Origin: Bacteroides nordii WAL 11050 = JCM 12987 | Lineage (GTDB): Bacteria > Bacteroidota > Bacteroidia > Bacteroidales > Bacteroidaceae | Direction: 5' to 3' | NCBI GenBank assembly: GCA_000613465.1 | Contig: BAJA01000017.1 | Span: 41,044-105,043, forward strand | Length of the DNA: 64,000 bases | Part shown: positions 18,459 to 27,688 of the stretch, piece by piece | Layout of the letters: every line of letters starts with the position of its first letter | Numbering within the stretch: the stretch's first letter is position 1 | Program-made: the position numbers and the translations under genes | Notes under the pieces: generated by a model | What the model was told of the DNA's origin: nothing | The model's input: the letters and a program-made list of their open reading frames with translations, nothing else | Databases searched by the model: none

Positions 18459-19021
18459 TACAGCCGGTCAAAGAAAAGATAATTCTGGGCATTGATCCTG
18501 GTACTACCATTATGGGATATGGGATTTTGCGAGTAACGGGCACAAAGCCTGAAATGGTTGCTATGGGGGTTATCGATTTGCGTAAATTTGGTGATCACTA
18601 TTTGAAACTTAGACATATACACGAACGTGTATTAAGTATTATTGAGAGTTATTTGCCGGATGAACTGGCCATTGAGGCACCCTTCTTTGGGAAAAATGTA
18701 CAGTCGATGCTGAAGCTCGGACGTGCGCAGGGAGTGGCAATGGCAGCAGCATTGAGCAGAGATATTCCGATTACGGAGTATGCTCCGCTAAAAATAAAAA
18801 TGGCAATTACAGGTAATGGTCAAGCGTCTAAAGAGCAGGTGGCGGATATGTTGCAACGGATGCTCCATTTGGCAAAGGAAGAGATGCCTGTCTTTATGGA
18901 TGCTACAGACGGATTGGCAGCAGCTTATTGCCATTTCCTTCAGATGGGACGCCCTACGATAGAAAAAGGTTACCACGGATGGAAAGATTTTATAGCTAAG
19001 AATCCGGACAAGGTAAGGTGA
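18455..19021 (+). CDS. ruvC: Crossover junction endodeoxyribonuclease RuvC
   Basis: This is the 188-residue Holliday-junction resolvase, which cuts four-way junctions with RuvAB during recombination and repair in the cytoplasm. The acidic active site is complete: Asp14 (LGIDPGT), Glu74 ([10 protein letters not shown]), Asp149 and Asp152 ([14 protein letters not shown]), matching E. coli Asp7, Glu66, Asp138 and Asp141. The length is slightly above the usual 170-180. The start is GTG at 18455, overlapping the DUF4286 stop. No other ATG upstream of the first motif fits. Confidence 0.96.
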   Translation: MIQPVKEKIILGIDPGTTIMGYGILRVTGTKPEMVAMGVIDLRKFGDHYLKLRHIHERVLSIIESYLPDELAIEAPFFGKNVQSMLKLGRAQGVAMAAALSRDIPITEYAPLKIKMAITGNGQASKEQVADMLQRMLHLAKEEMPVFMDATDGLAAAYCHFLQMGRPTIEKGYHGWKDFIAKNPDKVR

Positions 19022-19068
19022 ATTGTTTTAAAAACAGGAAATTTGGATTTTAATATATTAAGGATACT

Positions 19069-21051
19069 ATGAAGTTTAATTATCTGGCAATAATTGGAGT
19101 GACAACAGTTGTGGCAATGAGTTGTACTCCTGCAAAAAAGGAATATACTTCTTATGAACTGTACCCCGTACGTTCGGGAAATCTGACGGAGATGGAATAT
19201 ACACCTGCTGCTACAAAGTTTTCTCTTTGGGCTCCAACCGCAGATGAAGTACGGTTGATGTTGTTTGAGGCCGGAGAAGGTGGGCATGCTTATGAAACAG
19301 TGCCATTAGTATCGGGCGAAGAAGGTATCTGGACGGTTACAGTGGATAAGGATTTACTGGGGAAATTTTATACTTTCAATGTAAAGGTGAATGATAAGTG
19401 GTTAGGCGATACCCCCGGAATTAATGCTAAAGCGGTAGGGGTGAATGGAAAGCGTGCTGCAATTATCAATATGAGGGATACCGATCCTGAGGGATGGGAT
19501 ACAGATACCCGTCCAGGATTGAAGTCGCCGGCGGATATTATTCTTTATGAGATGCATCACCGGGACTTTTCGGTAGATTCTGCTTCGGGGATTAAGAATA
19601 AAGGAAAATTCCTTGCATTGACAGAGCATGGTACTATGAATCCTGATAAATTGTCGACGGGAGTAGATCATTTGATAGAGTTGGGAGTGACCCATGTACA
19701 CTTGTTGCCATCTTATGATTATGCTTCCGTGGATGAAACAAAGCTGAACGAGAATAAATATAACTGGGGATATGATCCTCAGAATTATAATGTACCGGAT
19801 GGTTCATACTCTACTGATCCATACAATCCAGCTGTACGTATTAAGGAATTCAAACAGATGGTGCAGGCTCTTCACAAAGCAGGTATTCGTGTAGTACTTG
19901 ATGTGGTCTACAATCATACATTCAACACGGCTGACAGTAACTTTGAGCGTACTGTGCCCGGCTATTTTTATCGTCATAAGGAAGATGGAACATTGGCCAA
20001 TGGTTCCGGTTGCGGGAATGAGACTGCAAGTGACCGTGCCATGATGCGTAAGTATATGATTGAATCGGTATTGTACTGGATTAATGAATATCATATCGAT
20101 GGTTTTCGTTTTGACCTGATGGGAATTCACGATATAGAGACAATGAACGAGATTCGTAAAGCGGTGGATAAAGTAGATCCTTCTATTTATATATATGGAG
20201 AAGGATGGGCGGCTGAGGCTCCTGAATATCCGGCCGATTCGTTGGCTATGAAGGCAAATGTGCATGAGATGCCAGGCATTGCTGCATTCTCAGATGAATT
20301 ACGCGACGGGTTGAGAGGGCCTTTCAATGATAATCATAAAGGTGCATTCCTTGCTGGGCTACCCGGAGGAGAAGAAAGTCTGAAATTTGGTATCGTGGGA
20401 GCTATCCAACATCCGCAAATTAATTATGATTCGGTGAATTATAGTAAAGCACCGTGGGCATTACAGCCTACCCAAATGATTAGCTATGTATCTTGTCACG
20501 ATGATATGTGTCTGGTAGATCGTTTGAAATCAAGTGTCCCGGAAATCACTCCGGATTTATTGGCACGTTTGGATAAGCTGGCTCAGACAGTAGTATTTAC
20601 TTCACAAGGTGTGCCTTTTATTCAGGCAGGCGAAGAGGTCATGCGTGATAAAAAGGGAGTACACAATAGTTATGAGAGTCCGGATTCTATTAATGCTATC
20701 GACTGGAAACGCAAAACAACAAATAACGATGTGTTTACGTACTACAAACGGTTGATAGACTTACGTAAATCACATCCTGCTTTTCGTATGGGAGATGCTG
20801 ATCTGGTACGTAAGCATCTGGAATTTATTCCTGTAGAAGGTAGTAACCTGGTGGCATTCCGTTTGAAAGATCATGCTAACGGAGATAAATGGGAAGAGAT
20901 TGTTGTGGCCTATAATTCACGTAATACTCCGGCGAAGTTGACGGTACCGGAAGGTAAATATACAGTAGTTTGCCGTGACGGAGTGATTGATAGCGTGGTA
21001 TGGGAATGTTGTACGGACCAGAAGTTACTGTTCCTGCACAGTCGGCATTGA
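19069..21051 (+). CDS. pulA: Type I pullulanase, GH13 lipoprotein, C-terminus frame shifted
   Basis: This 660-residue alpha-1,6-glucan debranching enzyme acts on pullulan, starch or glycogen. A lipoprotein signal ends at Cys19 (VVAMSC), so it should be periplasmic or surface-attached. A beta-sandwich/CBM48-like region comes first. The type I hallmark YNWGYDPQNYNVP is at about 231, the region I motif VVLDVVYNH at about 275, nucleophile Asp349 (GFRFDLMG), acid/base Glu378 (IYGEGW) and the His477-Asp478 pair. The last 17 residues look wrong. One C added at about 20994 turns the end into GMLYGPEVTVPAQSALIMYK, a normal GH13 ending, with the stop at 21065. That is five bases before the next gene, suggesting an operon. 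The shift is probably an assembly error. Confidence 0.92.
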   Translation: MKFNYLAIIGVTTVVAMSCTPAKKEYTSYELYPVRSGNLTEMEYTPAATKFSLWAPTADEVRLMLFEAGEGGHAYETVPLVSGEEGIWTVTVDKDLLGKFYTFNVKVNDKWLGDTPGINAKAVGVNGKRAAIINMRDTDPEGWDTDTRPGLKSPADIILYEMHHRDFSVDSASGIKNKGKFLALTEHGTMNPDKLSTGVDHLIELGVTHVHLLPSYDYASVDETKLNENKYNWGYDPQNYNVPDGSYSTDPYNPAVRIKEFKQMVQALHKAGIRVVLDVVYNHTFNTADSNFERTVPGYFYRHKEDGTLANGSGCGNETASDRAMMRKYMIESVLYWINEYHIDGFRFDLMGIHDIETMNEIRKAVDKVDPSIYIYGEGWAAEAPEYPADSLAMKANVHEMPGIAAFSDELRDGLRGPFNDNHKGAFLAGLPGGEESLKFGIVGAIQHPQINYDSVNYSKAPWALQPTQMISYVSCHDDMCLVDRLKSSVPEITPDLLARLDKLAQTVVFTSQGVPFIQAGEEVMRDKKGVHNSYESPDSINAIDWKRKTTNNDVFTYYKRLIDLRKSHPAFRMGDADLVRKHLEFIPVEGSNLVAFRLKDHANGDKWEEIVVAYNSRNTPAKLTVPEGKYTVVCRDGVIDSVVWECCTDQKLLFLHSRH

Positions 21052-21070
21052 TAATGTATAAATAAAACAG

Positions 21071-22525
21071 ATGATACAGAATACTATTAGTATAGCGGGG
21101 GGCATAACACGCAACCCGCTTATTCGTTTGGCACAACCGGTAACGGTGGCACTGTCAGCAGGAGAACATATTGCCGTGGTGGGACCTAATGGAGGTGGAA
21201 AGAGCTTGTTGGTGGATACGCTTTTGGGAAAGTATCCGCTAAAGGAAGGAAGTTTAGTGTACGACTTCTCTCCGTCTGTTACCAATACGGTATATGACAA
21301 TGTAAAATATATTGCTTTTCGTGATACTTATGGGGCAGCGGATGCCAATTATTACTATCAGCAGCGTTGGAATGCGCACGATCAGGAGGATGCACCCGAG
21401 GTTCGTGAAATGTTGGGAGAGATAAAAGATGAGGTTCTGAAACAGGAATTGTTTGAACTGTTTCGCATTGAACCAATGCTGGATAAGAAGATAATTCTGC
21501 TTTCGAGTGGGGAATTAAGAAAGTTTCAGCTGACAAAAGCGTTGCTTACTTCTCCACGGGTACTTGTTATGGATAATCCTTTTATCGGATTGGATGCACC
21601 TACGCGTGAACTGCTTTTCAGTCTGCTCGAACGTCTTACGAAGTTGTCGTCTGTACAGATCGTTCTCATACTATCAATGTTGGACGATGTGCCTTCGTTT
21701 ATAACTCACGTTATTCCTGTAGATCATTTGACTGTGTATGATAAAATACCTCGTGAAGACTATTTGGAGAGATATCGCGAACATGTGATGGAAGAACCGT
21801 TCACAGAACTACAGCAACGTATTATCGATTTGCCTTACGAAAGTACGAATTATGATTCGGAAGAGGTCGTAAGATTAAACAAAGTCAGTATTCGTTATGG
21901 AGACCGTATTATTCTTAAAGAGCTTGACTGGGTTGTACGTCGGGGTGAAAAATGGGCGCTCAGTGGAGAGAATGGTGCAGGAAAGTCTACCTTGCTCAGT
22001 CTTGTTTGTGCCGACAATCCACAGTCGTATGCTTGCGATATTAACTTGTTTGGGCGTAAACGCGGTACGGGAGAAAGTATTTGGGAGATAAAAAAACACA
22101 TTGGTTATGTGAGCCCTGAAATGCACCGGGCTTATTTGAAAAATCTGCCTACTATTGAGATTGTGGCAAGTGGATTGCATGATAGTATCGGACTTTATAA
22201 ACGTCCGCAACAGGAGCAGATAGCGATATGTGAATGGTGGATGGATATTTTCGGCATTGTCCGGTTAAAAGATAAACCTTTCCTACAGTTATCGAGTGGT
22301 GAACAACGGCTGGCATTATTGGCACGTGCATTTGTTAAGGATCCTGAGTTACTGATTCTGGATGAGCCACTTCATGGACTCGATACATTTAATCGCCGGC
22401 GAGTGAAGAAGGTGATTGAAGCTTTTTGCCGTCGACGGGACAAAACGATGATCATGGTGACTCATTATGAATCTGAGTTACCAGATGTAATTTCAGATCG
22501 TATTTTCTTGAAAAGAAATAGATAA
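21071..22525 (+). CDS. Tandem ABC ATPase (ModF-like), no membrane domain
   Basis: This 484-residue protein has two ABC ATPase domains. Domain 1 has Walker A GPNGGGKS (38-45), signature LSSGELRK and Walker B VLVMDNP. Domain 2 has GENGAGKS (about 298-305), LSSGEQRL and LLILDEP. No membrane span or substrate-binding part is present, so it is not a transporter by itself. The layout resembles E. coli ModF, a molybdate-locus protein of unclear function also linked to DNA photorepair. The domain 1 Walker B has Asn where the catalytic Glu normally sits (MDNP), so site 1 may be impaired. It follows the pullulanase closely and is probably co-transcribed, but no shared pathway is evident. Confidence 0.85.
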   Translation: MIQNTISIAGGITRNPLIRLAQPVTVALSAGEHIAVVGPNGGGKSLLVDTLLGKYPLKEGSLVYDFSPSVTNTVYDNVKYIAFRDTYGAADANYYYQQRWNAHDQEDAPEVREMLGEIKDEVLKQELFELFRIEPMLDKKIILLSSGELRKFQLTKALLTSPRVLVMDNPFIGLDAPTRELLFSLLERLTKLSSVQIVLILSMLDDVPSFITHVIPVDHLTVYDKIPREDYLERYREHVMEEPFTELQQRIIDLPYESTNYDSEEVVRLNKVSIRYGDRIILKELDWVVRRGEKWALSGENGAGKSTLLSLVCADNPQSYACDINLFGRKRGTGESIWEIKKHIGYVSPEMHRAYLKNLPTIEIVASGLHDSIGLYKRPQQEQIAICEWWMDIFGIVRLKDKPFLQLSSGEQRLALLARAFVKDPELLILDEPLHGLDTFNRRRVKKVIEAFCRRRDKTMIMVTHYESELPDVISDRIFLKRNR

Positions 22526-22565
22526 GAACAAGATTTTCTCTTGGATTCTTCAAGTTATGAATGGA

Positions 22566-22640
22566 ATTTTAGTGGATAGAAGAGCAATAGTTTACTTCTT
22601 TCAAATGTGATGAATATTTGCGACTTCTATCCACTAAAAT
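22566..22640. repeat. Perfect 17-bp inverted repeat, 41-base spacer
   Basis: Arms ATTTTAGTGGATAGAAG (22566-22582) and CTTCTATCCACTAAAAT (22624-22640) are exact reverse complements. The element lies between the ABC ATPase and the histidine-kinase remnant. A long-loop terminator or the ends of a tiny non-coding mobile element are both possible. Confidence 0.7.
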
Positions 22641-22655
22641 ATATCAAAGCGTTAT

Positions 22656-22911
<256 letters not shown>

Positions 22912-23076
22912 AGTGGTATCTTTTTATTCGGTGTTTTAACGCTGTAAAAGTACACATTTGAATTGAGAAAGAAAATAATAAATCGGTATTTTGGGGTATT
23001 GACAACTTTATCTGTTATAGTGAACTTTGCTCTTGCTAAAAGTGTTGTATACTAAAACAGAAAGGAGTAATGGCAG

Positions 23077-23823
23077 ATGAAAAAAATAGTTTTGCTTCGC
23101 CACGGAGAAAGTGCGTGGAATAAAGAGAATCGTTTCACCGGATGGACAGATGTAGACCTTACGGAAAAAGGCATTGCCGAAGCCAACAGAGCAGGTGAGT
23201 TACTGAAAGAAAATGGTTTTAATTTTGATAAAGCCTACACCTCTTATCTTAAGCGGGCAGTGAAGACATTAAATTGTGCATTGGATAAGTTAGATCAGGA
23301 CTGGATTCCGGTAGAGAAAACTTGGCGTTTGAATGAGAAGCATTATGGTGCATTGCAAGGATTGAATAAAGCAGAAACGGCTGCTAAATACGGTGATGAA
23401 CAAGTGTTGATCTGGCGTCGTAGCTATGATGTAGCTCCTCATGCATTGGCAGAAGATGATTCGCGCAATCCTCGTTTTGAAAATCGCTATAAGGAAGTTC
23501 CTGATACCGAATTACCCCGTACGGAGTCTCTTAAAGAAACCATTGAGCGTATTATGCCTTACTGGAAGTGTATCATTTTTCCAAATCTGAAAACTGCTGA
23601 TCAGTTACTTGTTGTAGCTCATGGAAACAGTTTACGAGGGATTATCAAACATTTGAAACATATCTCTGATGAAGATATTGTGAATTTAAATCTTCCGACA
23701 GCAGTGCCTTATGTTTTCGAGTTCGACGATGATCTCAATTTGGTGAATGATTATTTTCTGGGTGATCCTGAAGAGATAAAAAAACTGATGGAAGCAGTGG
23801 CTAACCAGGGCAAGAAAAAGTAG
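23077..23823 (+). CDS. gpmA: 2,3-bisphosphoglycerate-dependent phosphoglycerate mutase
   Basis: This 248-residue cytoplasmic glycolytic enzyme interconverts 3- and 2-phosphoglycerate. The phospho-acceptor His9 lies in [10 protein letters not shown], followed by [13 protein letters not shown]. Glu87 ([16 protein letters not shown]) and the second His in [15 protein letters not shown] complete the active site. The length matches E. coli GpmA (250). The start ATG at 23077 follows GGCAG. The aldolase gene begins 54 bases downstream, so two glycolytic genes are neighbours. I see no strong promoter box in the 165 bases upstream. Confidence 0.96.
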   Translation: MKKIVLLRHGESAWNKENRFTGWTDVDLTEKGIAEANRAGELLKENGFNFDKAYTSYLKRAVKTLNCALDKLDQDWIPVEKTWRLNEKHYGALQGLNKAETAAKYGDEQVLIWRRSYDVAPHALAEDDSRNPRFENRYKEVPDTELPRTESLKETIERIMPYWKCIIFPNLKTADQLLVVAHGNSLRGIIKHLKHISDEDIVNLNLPTAVPYVFEFDDDLNLVNDYFLGDPEEIKKLMEAVANQGKKK

Positions 23824-23846
23824 TTGGGATGCTAACTTTCAACTAC
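23820..23846 (+). terminator. Weak hairpin between gpmA and the aldolase gene
   Basis: GTAGTTG and CAACTAC pair with a 13-base loop across the gpmA stop, followed by TGGTTTTATTAATTTTT. It may partly terminate or attenuate transcription into the aldolase gene. Confidence 0.35.
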
Positions 23847-23877
23847 TGGTTTTATTAATTTTTAAAAAAACAACATT

Positions 23878-24930
23878 ATGAGTAAAATAACAGATTTATT
23901 GGGTGACAAGGCCGCATATTACCTTGACCATACTTGCAAGACTATAGATAAATCGATGATTCATATTCCTTCTTCCGAAACGATTGATCGTATTTGGATA
24001 GATTCTGACCGTAATATACAGACTTTACGTAGTTTGCAAACAATTCTCGGACATGGTCGTCTGGCCAATACCGGTTATGTTTCTATTCTTCCTGTTGATC
24101 AGGATATTGAACATACTGCGGGTGCTTCCTTTGCTCCGAATCCGATTTATTTCGATCCGGAGAATATTGTGAAACTGGCTATTGAAGGAGGGTGCAACGC
24201 CGTAGCTTCTACCTTTGGTATATTGGGTGCTGTGGCACGTAAGTATGCACATAAGATTCCTTTTGTGGTGAAGCTGAATCATAACGAGTTGTTAAGCTAT
24301 CCTACTACGTATGATCAGGTACTGTTTGGCACTGTGAAAGAAGCCTGGGAAATGGGAGCTGTAGCCGTAGGTGCTACTATTTATTTCGGTTCAGAACAGA
24401 GCCGGCGTCAATTGGTGGAGATAGCCGAAGCATTTGATTACGCCCATGAATTAGGTATGGCAACTATCTTGTGGTGTTATTTGCGTAATAGCGATTTCAA
24501 GAAAGATGGTGTGGATTATCATGCTGCTGCTGACCTTACCGGACAGGCTGACCGCCTTGGTGTGACTATCAAAGCTGATATTGTAAAACAGAAACTTCCT
24601 GTAAACAATGGTGGCTTTACTGCTATCGGTTTTGGTAAAACAGACGAACGTATGTATACACAGTTAGCTTCGGAACATCCTATTGATCTTTGTCGCTATC
24701 AGGTAGCCAATGGCTATATGGGACGCGTTGGATTAATAAATTCCGGTGGAGAATCTCATGGTTCTTCCGATTTAAGAGATGCCGTAGTTACAGCTGTTGT
24801 TAATAAACGCGCCGGAGGTATGGGGCTGATTAGTGGACGTAAAGCTTTCCAAAAGCCTATGAATAAAGGTGTCGAATTATTGAATGCCATTCAGGATGTT
24901 TATCTTGATCCGGCGGTGACGATAGCGTGA
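23878..24930 (+). CDS. fbaB: Class I fructose-bisphosphate aldolase (DhnA/FbaB type)
   Basis: This 350-residue enzyme cleaves fructose-1,6-bisphosphate to two triose phosphates by a Schiff-base mechanism. Motifs of the bacterial/archaeal DhnA family are present: [14 protein letters not shown] near 70, [13 protein letters not shown] near 110, [10 protein letters not shown] near 131 and [14 protein letters not shown] near 228, where the Schiff-base Lys is expected (Lys232 or Lys237). A phosphate-binding Gly-rich end ([17 protein letters not shown]) follows. The length agrees with family members of about 350. It is downstream of gpmA in the same direction and likely part of glycolysis/gluconeogenesis. 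Confidence 0.95.
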   Translation: MSKITDLLGDKAAYYLDHTCKTIDKSMIHIPSSETIDRIWIDSDRNIQTLRSLQTILGHGRLANTGYVSILPVDQDIEHTAGASFAPNPIYFDPENIVKLAIEGGCNAVASTFGILGAVARKYAHKIPFVVKLNHNELLSYPTTYDQVLFGTVKEAWEMGAVAVGATIYFGSEQSRRQLVEIAEAFDYAHELGMATILWCYLRNSDFKKDGVDYHAAADLTGQADRLGVTIKADIVKQKLPVNNGGFTAIGFGKTDERMYTQLASEHPIDLCRYQVANGYMGRVGLINSGGESHGSSDLRDAVVTAVVNKRAGGMGLISGRKAFQKPMNKGVELLNAIQDVYLDPAVTIA

Positions 24931-24943
24931 TAAATAGTGGTAA

Positions 24944-25013
24944 GTGATTAGTGATGAGTGATTAGTGCCATGCGGCATAATAGCGCAGCCACTAATCACT
25001 CATCACTAATCAC
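24944..25013. repeat. 24-bp perfect inverted repeat made of GTGATTAGTGATGA units
   Basis: Arms at 24944-24967 and 24990-25013 are exact reverse complements, and each is itself a near-tandem repeat (GTGATTAGTG, ATGA, GTGATTAGTG). It sits between two convergent genes (aldolase and fucosidase), so it can act as a bidirectional terminator. It resembles intergenic palindromes I recall from Bacteroides genomes. Confidence 0.8.
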
Positions 25014-25028
25014 TCATCACTTCATTCA

Positions 25029-27473
25029 TCATTCCCTCCTAATTTTCCCCCTTTCTCCTACAATTTTGTAGCTCTGTCCTTTCTGAGTTTTGAATGAGAG
25101 AGTTTGGTCACCATATTTAATAGTACAAGGTGTTCCGGCTTTTGATGTGACAGTTGCTTCTTTTAGTTGGTTATTTTCCCAGGCGATAGAGACCTCAAAA
25201 TTACCTTTGGCACAAATGCCATTGATTGAACCTTCTTTCCAGGCATCAGGAAGTGCCGGCAACAATTGAATAAATCCCATATGGCTTTGTAACAACATCT
25301 CTGTAATGCCTGCTGTTCCTCCGAAGTTTCCATCAATCTGGAAGGGAGCATGGGTATCCCACAGATTATCTAAGGTTCCGTTCTTTAATAAATTTCCGAA
25401 TAACATATAGGCGTGATTTCCATCTTGTAATCTTGCCCATTGATTTAATTTCCATCCCATACTCCAACCGGTAGCACCGTCACCACGGTGTTGTAATACT
25501 ACTTTGGCAGCCTGAGCCAATTCCGGAGTCGTAATGGGAGATAGAGTATGTCCCGGGTGTAACCCGAATAAGTGGTTAACGTGGCGGTGTTTGTCGTCGG
25601 GATCATCCATATCTACTGACCATTCCATCAGTTGTCCGTATCGGCCAATCTGATAAGGAACCAGGTTCTTTAATATATTTTCCCATTGTTTGCGCTCTTT
25701 TGCGTCTACTCCTAATATCTTACTTGCTGAAATAGCATCTGAAAGGATTTCCCGTACGACTGCATGTACGAAGGTAGCACCCTGATCCACCGGACCATGT
25801 TCTGGGGAAGTAGAAGGGGCTGCTGTATATGTTCCATCCGGTTTATGCCACAAGTAGTCAGCAGTGAACTGTGCACTACTTTTTATCAGTGGATATCCTA
25901 TTTCTGAAAGAAATTTTTTGTCGCGCGTATAATCATAATATTCCCAGATGTGTGTAGCCAGCCAGGGGCCGGCCATTGGGTTGAAGTTCCACTCCATCTG
26001 TTCACTGGATAGGGGAGCGGTGAATCCAAAGATATTTGCAGAAATAGAAGCCGTCCATCCACGCGCATTAAAATACGCCTTTGCTGTTTTTTCTCCGGGT
26101 TTCACTAATCCACGTATAAAGTCGATTAGAGGTAACATACATTCGTCCAGATTGGTAGAACAGGCAGGCCAGTAGTTCATCTGGATGTTAATGTTGTTAT
26201 GATAATCTACCCTCCATGGGCCATCCAGGTTATTGTGCCATATACCTTGCAGGTTTGCCGGCATATTTCCGGGACGTGAACTGGCTATCAGCAGATAACG
26301 TCCGTATTGATAATAAAGTTGTTCTAAATAGTAGTCCGGAGTTCCCTGGCGATAATGCTTCAGCCGTTGATCAGTAGGCAGGTCTGCAATGGGCACTTGA
26401 GGGTTCAGACTCAATTTCACACGGTTGAAGAGTGCGGTATAGTCATTTTGGTGGCGAAGGTAAAGTACTTCGTAAGTCTTTGTTTCCGCTTGCTTCATCA
26501 TGTTCCGGGTAGTTTCTGCCGGGTTATTTCCCACATACGTTTCCGGAGTGTTGAAGTCCGGGTTAAAGTTCATTTTATAATCCGTATCGGCTGTGAGTAG
26601 AAAGACAACTTCGTTTGCATCTTTTATCACGAGTTTTCCGTTTTCAACTCTTACTGTTCCTCCTTTGTTTATGGCGCGGAACCGAAGTGCAAACTTCATT
26701 TGATTGTTATTTAGCTTTCCGGCGTAGCAAAGACCGTTTGTTCCATCTGCTTCTATCTTTCCTTGTGCCTCAGTATTGGGGCTGTAGCTGAATGTGAGAT
26801 TTTGCATTCCCGGTTTGTCCGCAGTAAATCTCATCACCATCACACTGTCCGGGTAAGAGATGAAATAGTTTCTTTGATATTTAATTCCGTCTTTAAGGAA
26901 GCGGACCGTTGCCGTGGCTGAATCCAATGACAAAATGCGTTTGTAATCACTCATGCCGATTTCACTTAATCCGGTTTCCACATATACCTCTCCCATGGTA
27001 GTGAACGAACCGAAGCGGAAGGGAGTCTCGTCCTTTTCTTCATAAGCTGCCAGACCATTAAAATTTTTGCGGGTCAGTGTCTCTGCCCGTTTTTGGTCAC
27101 CAGCTGTGAATGCCTGGCGTATCTCTTTTAATATTGGTGCCGATTGTTTATTTACATTCCAATAATAGTCTGCTCCGCCGGAAGTATTTGGTCCGCCCTT
27201 CCATAGGGTCTTTTCGTTTAATGTAATACGTTCGGCAGCAATGGAACCCATAATGTTGGCTCCAAGACTACCATTTCCCAAAGGTAGTGAACTTGTTTCC
27301 CAAGCTTTGTCCGGGTTTTCACCTTTACCATCGGCTCTTTGCCAGATAGCGCGTCCATCAAGGTTGTTGGGGGTATCAAACCAGATGGAAAGAGGGGGGA
27401 CGTTATCCGGTTTCTCTGCGCGGGCACCTACAATGAATAGGGCAGTCAGAATAGATAAATAGAGCTTTTTCAT
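25029..27473 (-). CDS. GH95 alpha-L-fucosidase (or alpha-L-galactosidase)
   Basis: This 814-residue secreted glycoside hydrolase has a signal peptide at 1-19 (ILTALFIVGARA). GH95 family marks are visible: LPLGNGSLGANIMG near the N-terminus, the Asn pair in NNINIQMNYWP, the catalytic-Glu motif APSTSPEHGP, and IDGNFGGTAGITEML containing the Asp. GH95 enzymes invert alpha-1,2-linked fucose on host glycans such as mucin; some act on L-galactose, and sequence alone does not settle which. The gene diverges from the sulfatase at 27689. A near-consensus promoter box lies 23 bases upstream of its start. Placement next to sulfatases and an HTCS suggests use of sulfated, fucosylated glycans (inference). 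Confidence 0.93.
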   Translation of the reverse strand: MKKLYLSILTALFIVGARAEKPDNVPPLSIWFDTPNNLDGRAIWQRADGKGENPDKAWETSSLPLGNGSLGANIMGSIAAERITLNEKTLWKGGPNTSGGADYYWNVNKQSAPILKEIRQAFTAGDQKRAETLTRKNFNGLAAYEEKDETPFRFGSFTTMGEVYVETGLSEIGMSDYKRILSLDSATATVRFLKDGIKYQRNYFISYPDSVMVMRFTADKPGMQNLTFSYSPNTEAQGKIEADGTNGLCYAGKLNNNQMKFALRFRAINKGGTVRVENGKLVIKDANEVVFLLTADTDYKMNFNPDFNTPETYVGNNPAETTRNMMKQAETKTYEVLYLRHQNDYTALFNRVKLSLNPQVPIADLPTDQRLKHYRQGTPDYYLEQLYYQYGRYLLIASSRPGNMPANLQGIWHNNLDGPWRVDYHNNINIQMNYWPACSTNLDECMLPLIDFIRGLVKPGEKTAKAYFNARGWTASISANIFGFTAPLSSEQMEWNFNPMAGPWLATHIWEYYDYTRDKKFLSEIGYPLIKSSAQFTADYLWHKPDGTYTAAPSTSPEHGPVDQGATFVHAVVREILSDAISASKILGVDAKERKQWENILKNLVPYQIGRYGQLMEWSVDMDDPDDKHRHVNHLFGLHPGHTLSPITTPELAQAAKVVLQHRGDGATGWSMGWKLNQWARLQDGNHAYMLFGNLLKNGTLDNLWDTHAPFQIDGNFGGTAGITEMLLQSHMGFIQLLPALPDAWKEGSINGICAKGNFEVSIAWENNQLKEATVTSKAGTPCTIKYGDQTLSFKTQKGQSYKIVGERGKIRRE

Positions 27474-27495
27474 ATAAATATGATTAATAATTTAG

Positions 27496-27503
27496 CAAAG
27501 ATG
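27496..27503 (-). promoter_or_regulatory. Possible -7 box for the fucosidase (CATCTTTG)
   Basis: The minus strand reads CATCTTTGC, one mismatch from TAnnTTTG, 23 bases before the ATG. Confidence 0.35.
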
Positions 27504-27652
27504 ATTATTCAATTGTAATAATAACGTGTGATTTATTTTCTTAGTATCGGATTTTCTTTGAAAAGCGGATAATAAAATTCGGATTGGATGACTTTGGACA
27601 AATTCGAACATATCAAAAGACAAAAATGGAAAAGCCTTTTCAAAGAAAACCT

Positions 27653-27660
27653 TATCTTTG
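27653..27660 (+). promoter_or_regulatory. -7 promoter box for sulfatase 1 (TATCTTTG)
   Basis: TATCTTTG is an exact TAnnTTTG match, 29 bases before the ATG at 27689. Confidence 0.55.
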
Positions 27661-27688
27661 TGACGAAAATCTTAAATATTAGTACATA

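Noticed and set aside
21071..22525. ABC transporter ATPase of an importer
   Set aside because: Both ATPase domains are in one protein and no permease or binding protein is adjacent; only a ModF-like label is supported.
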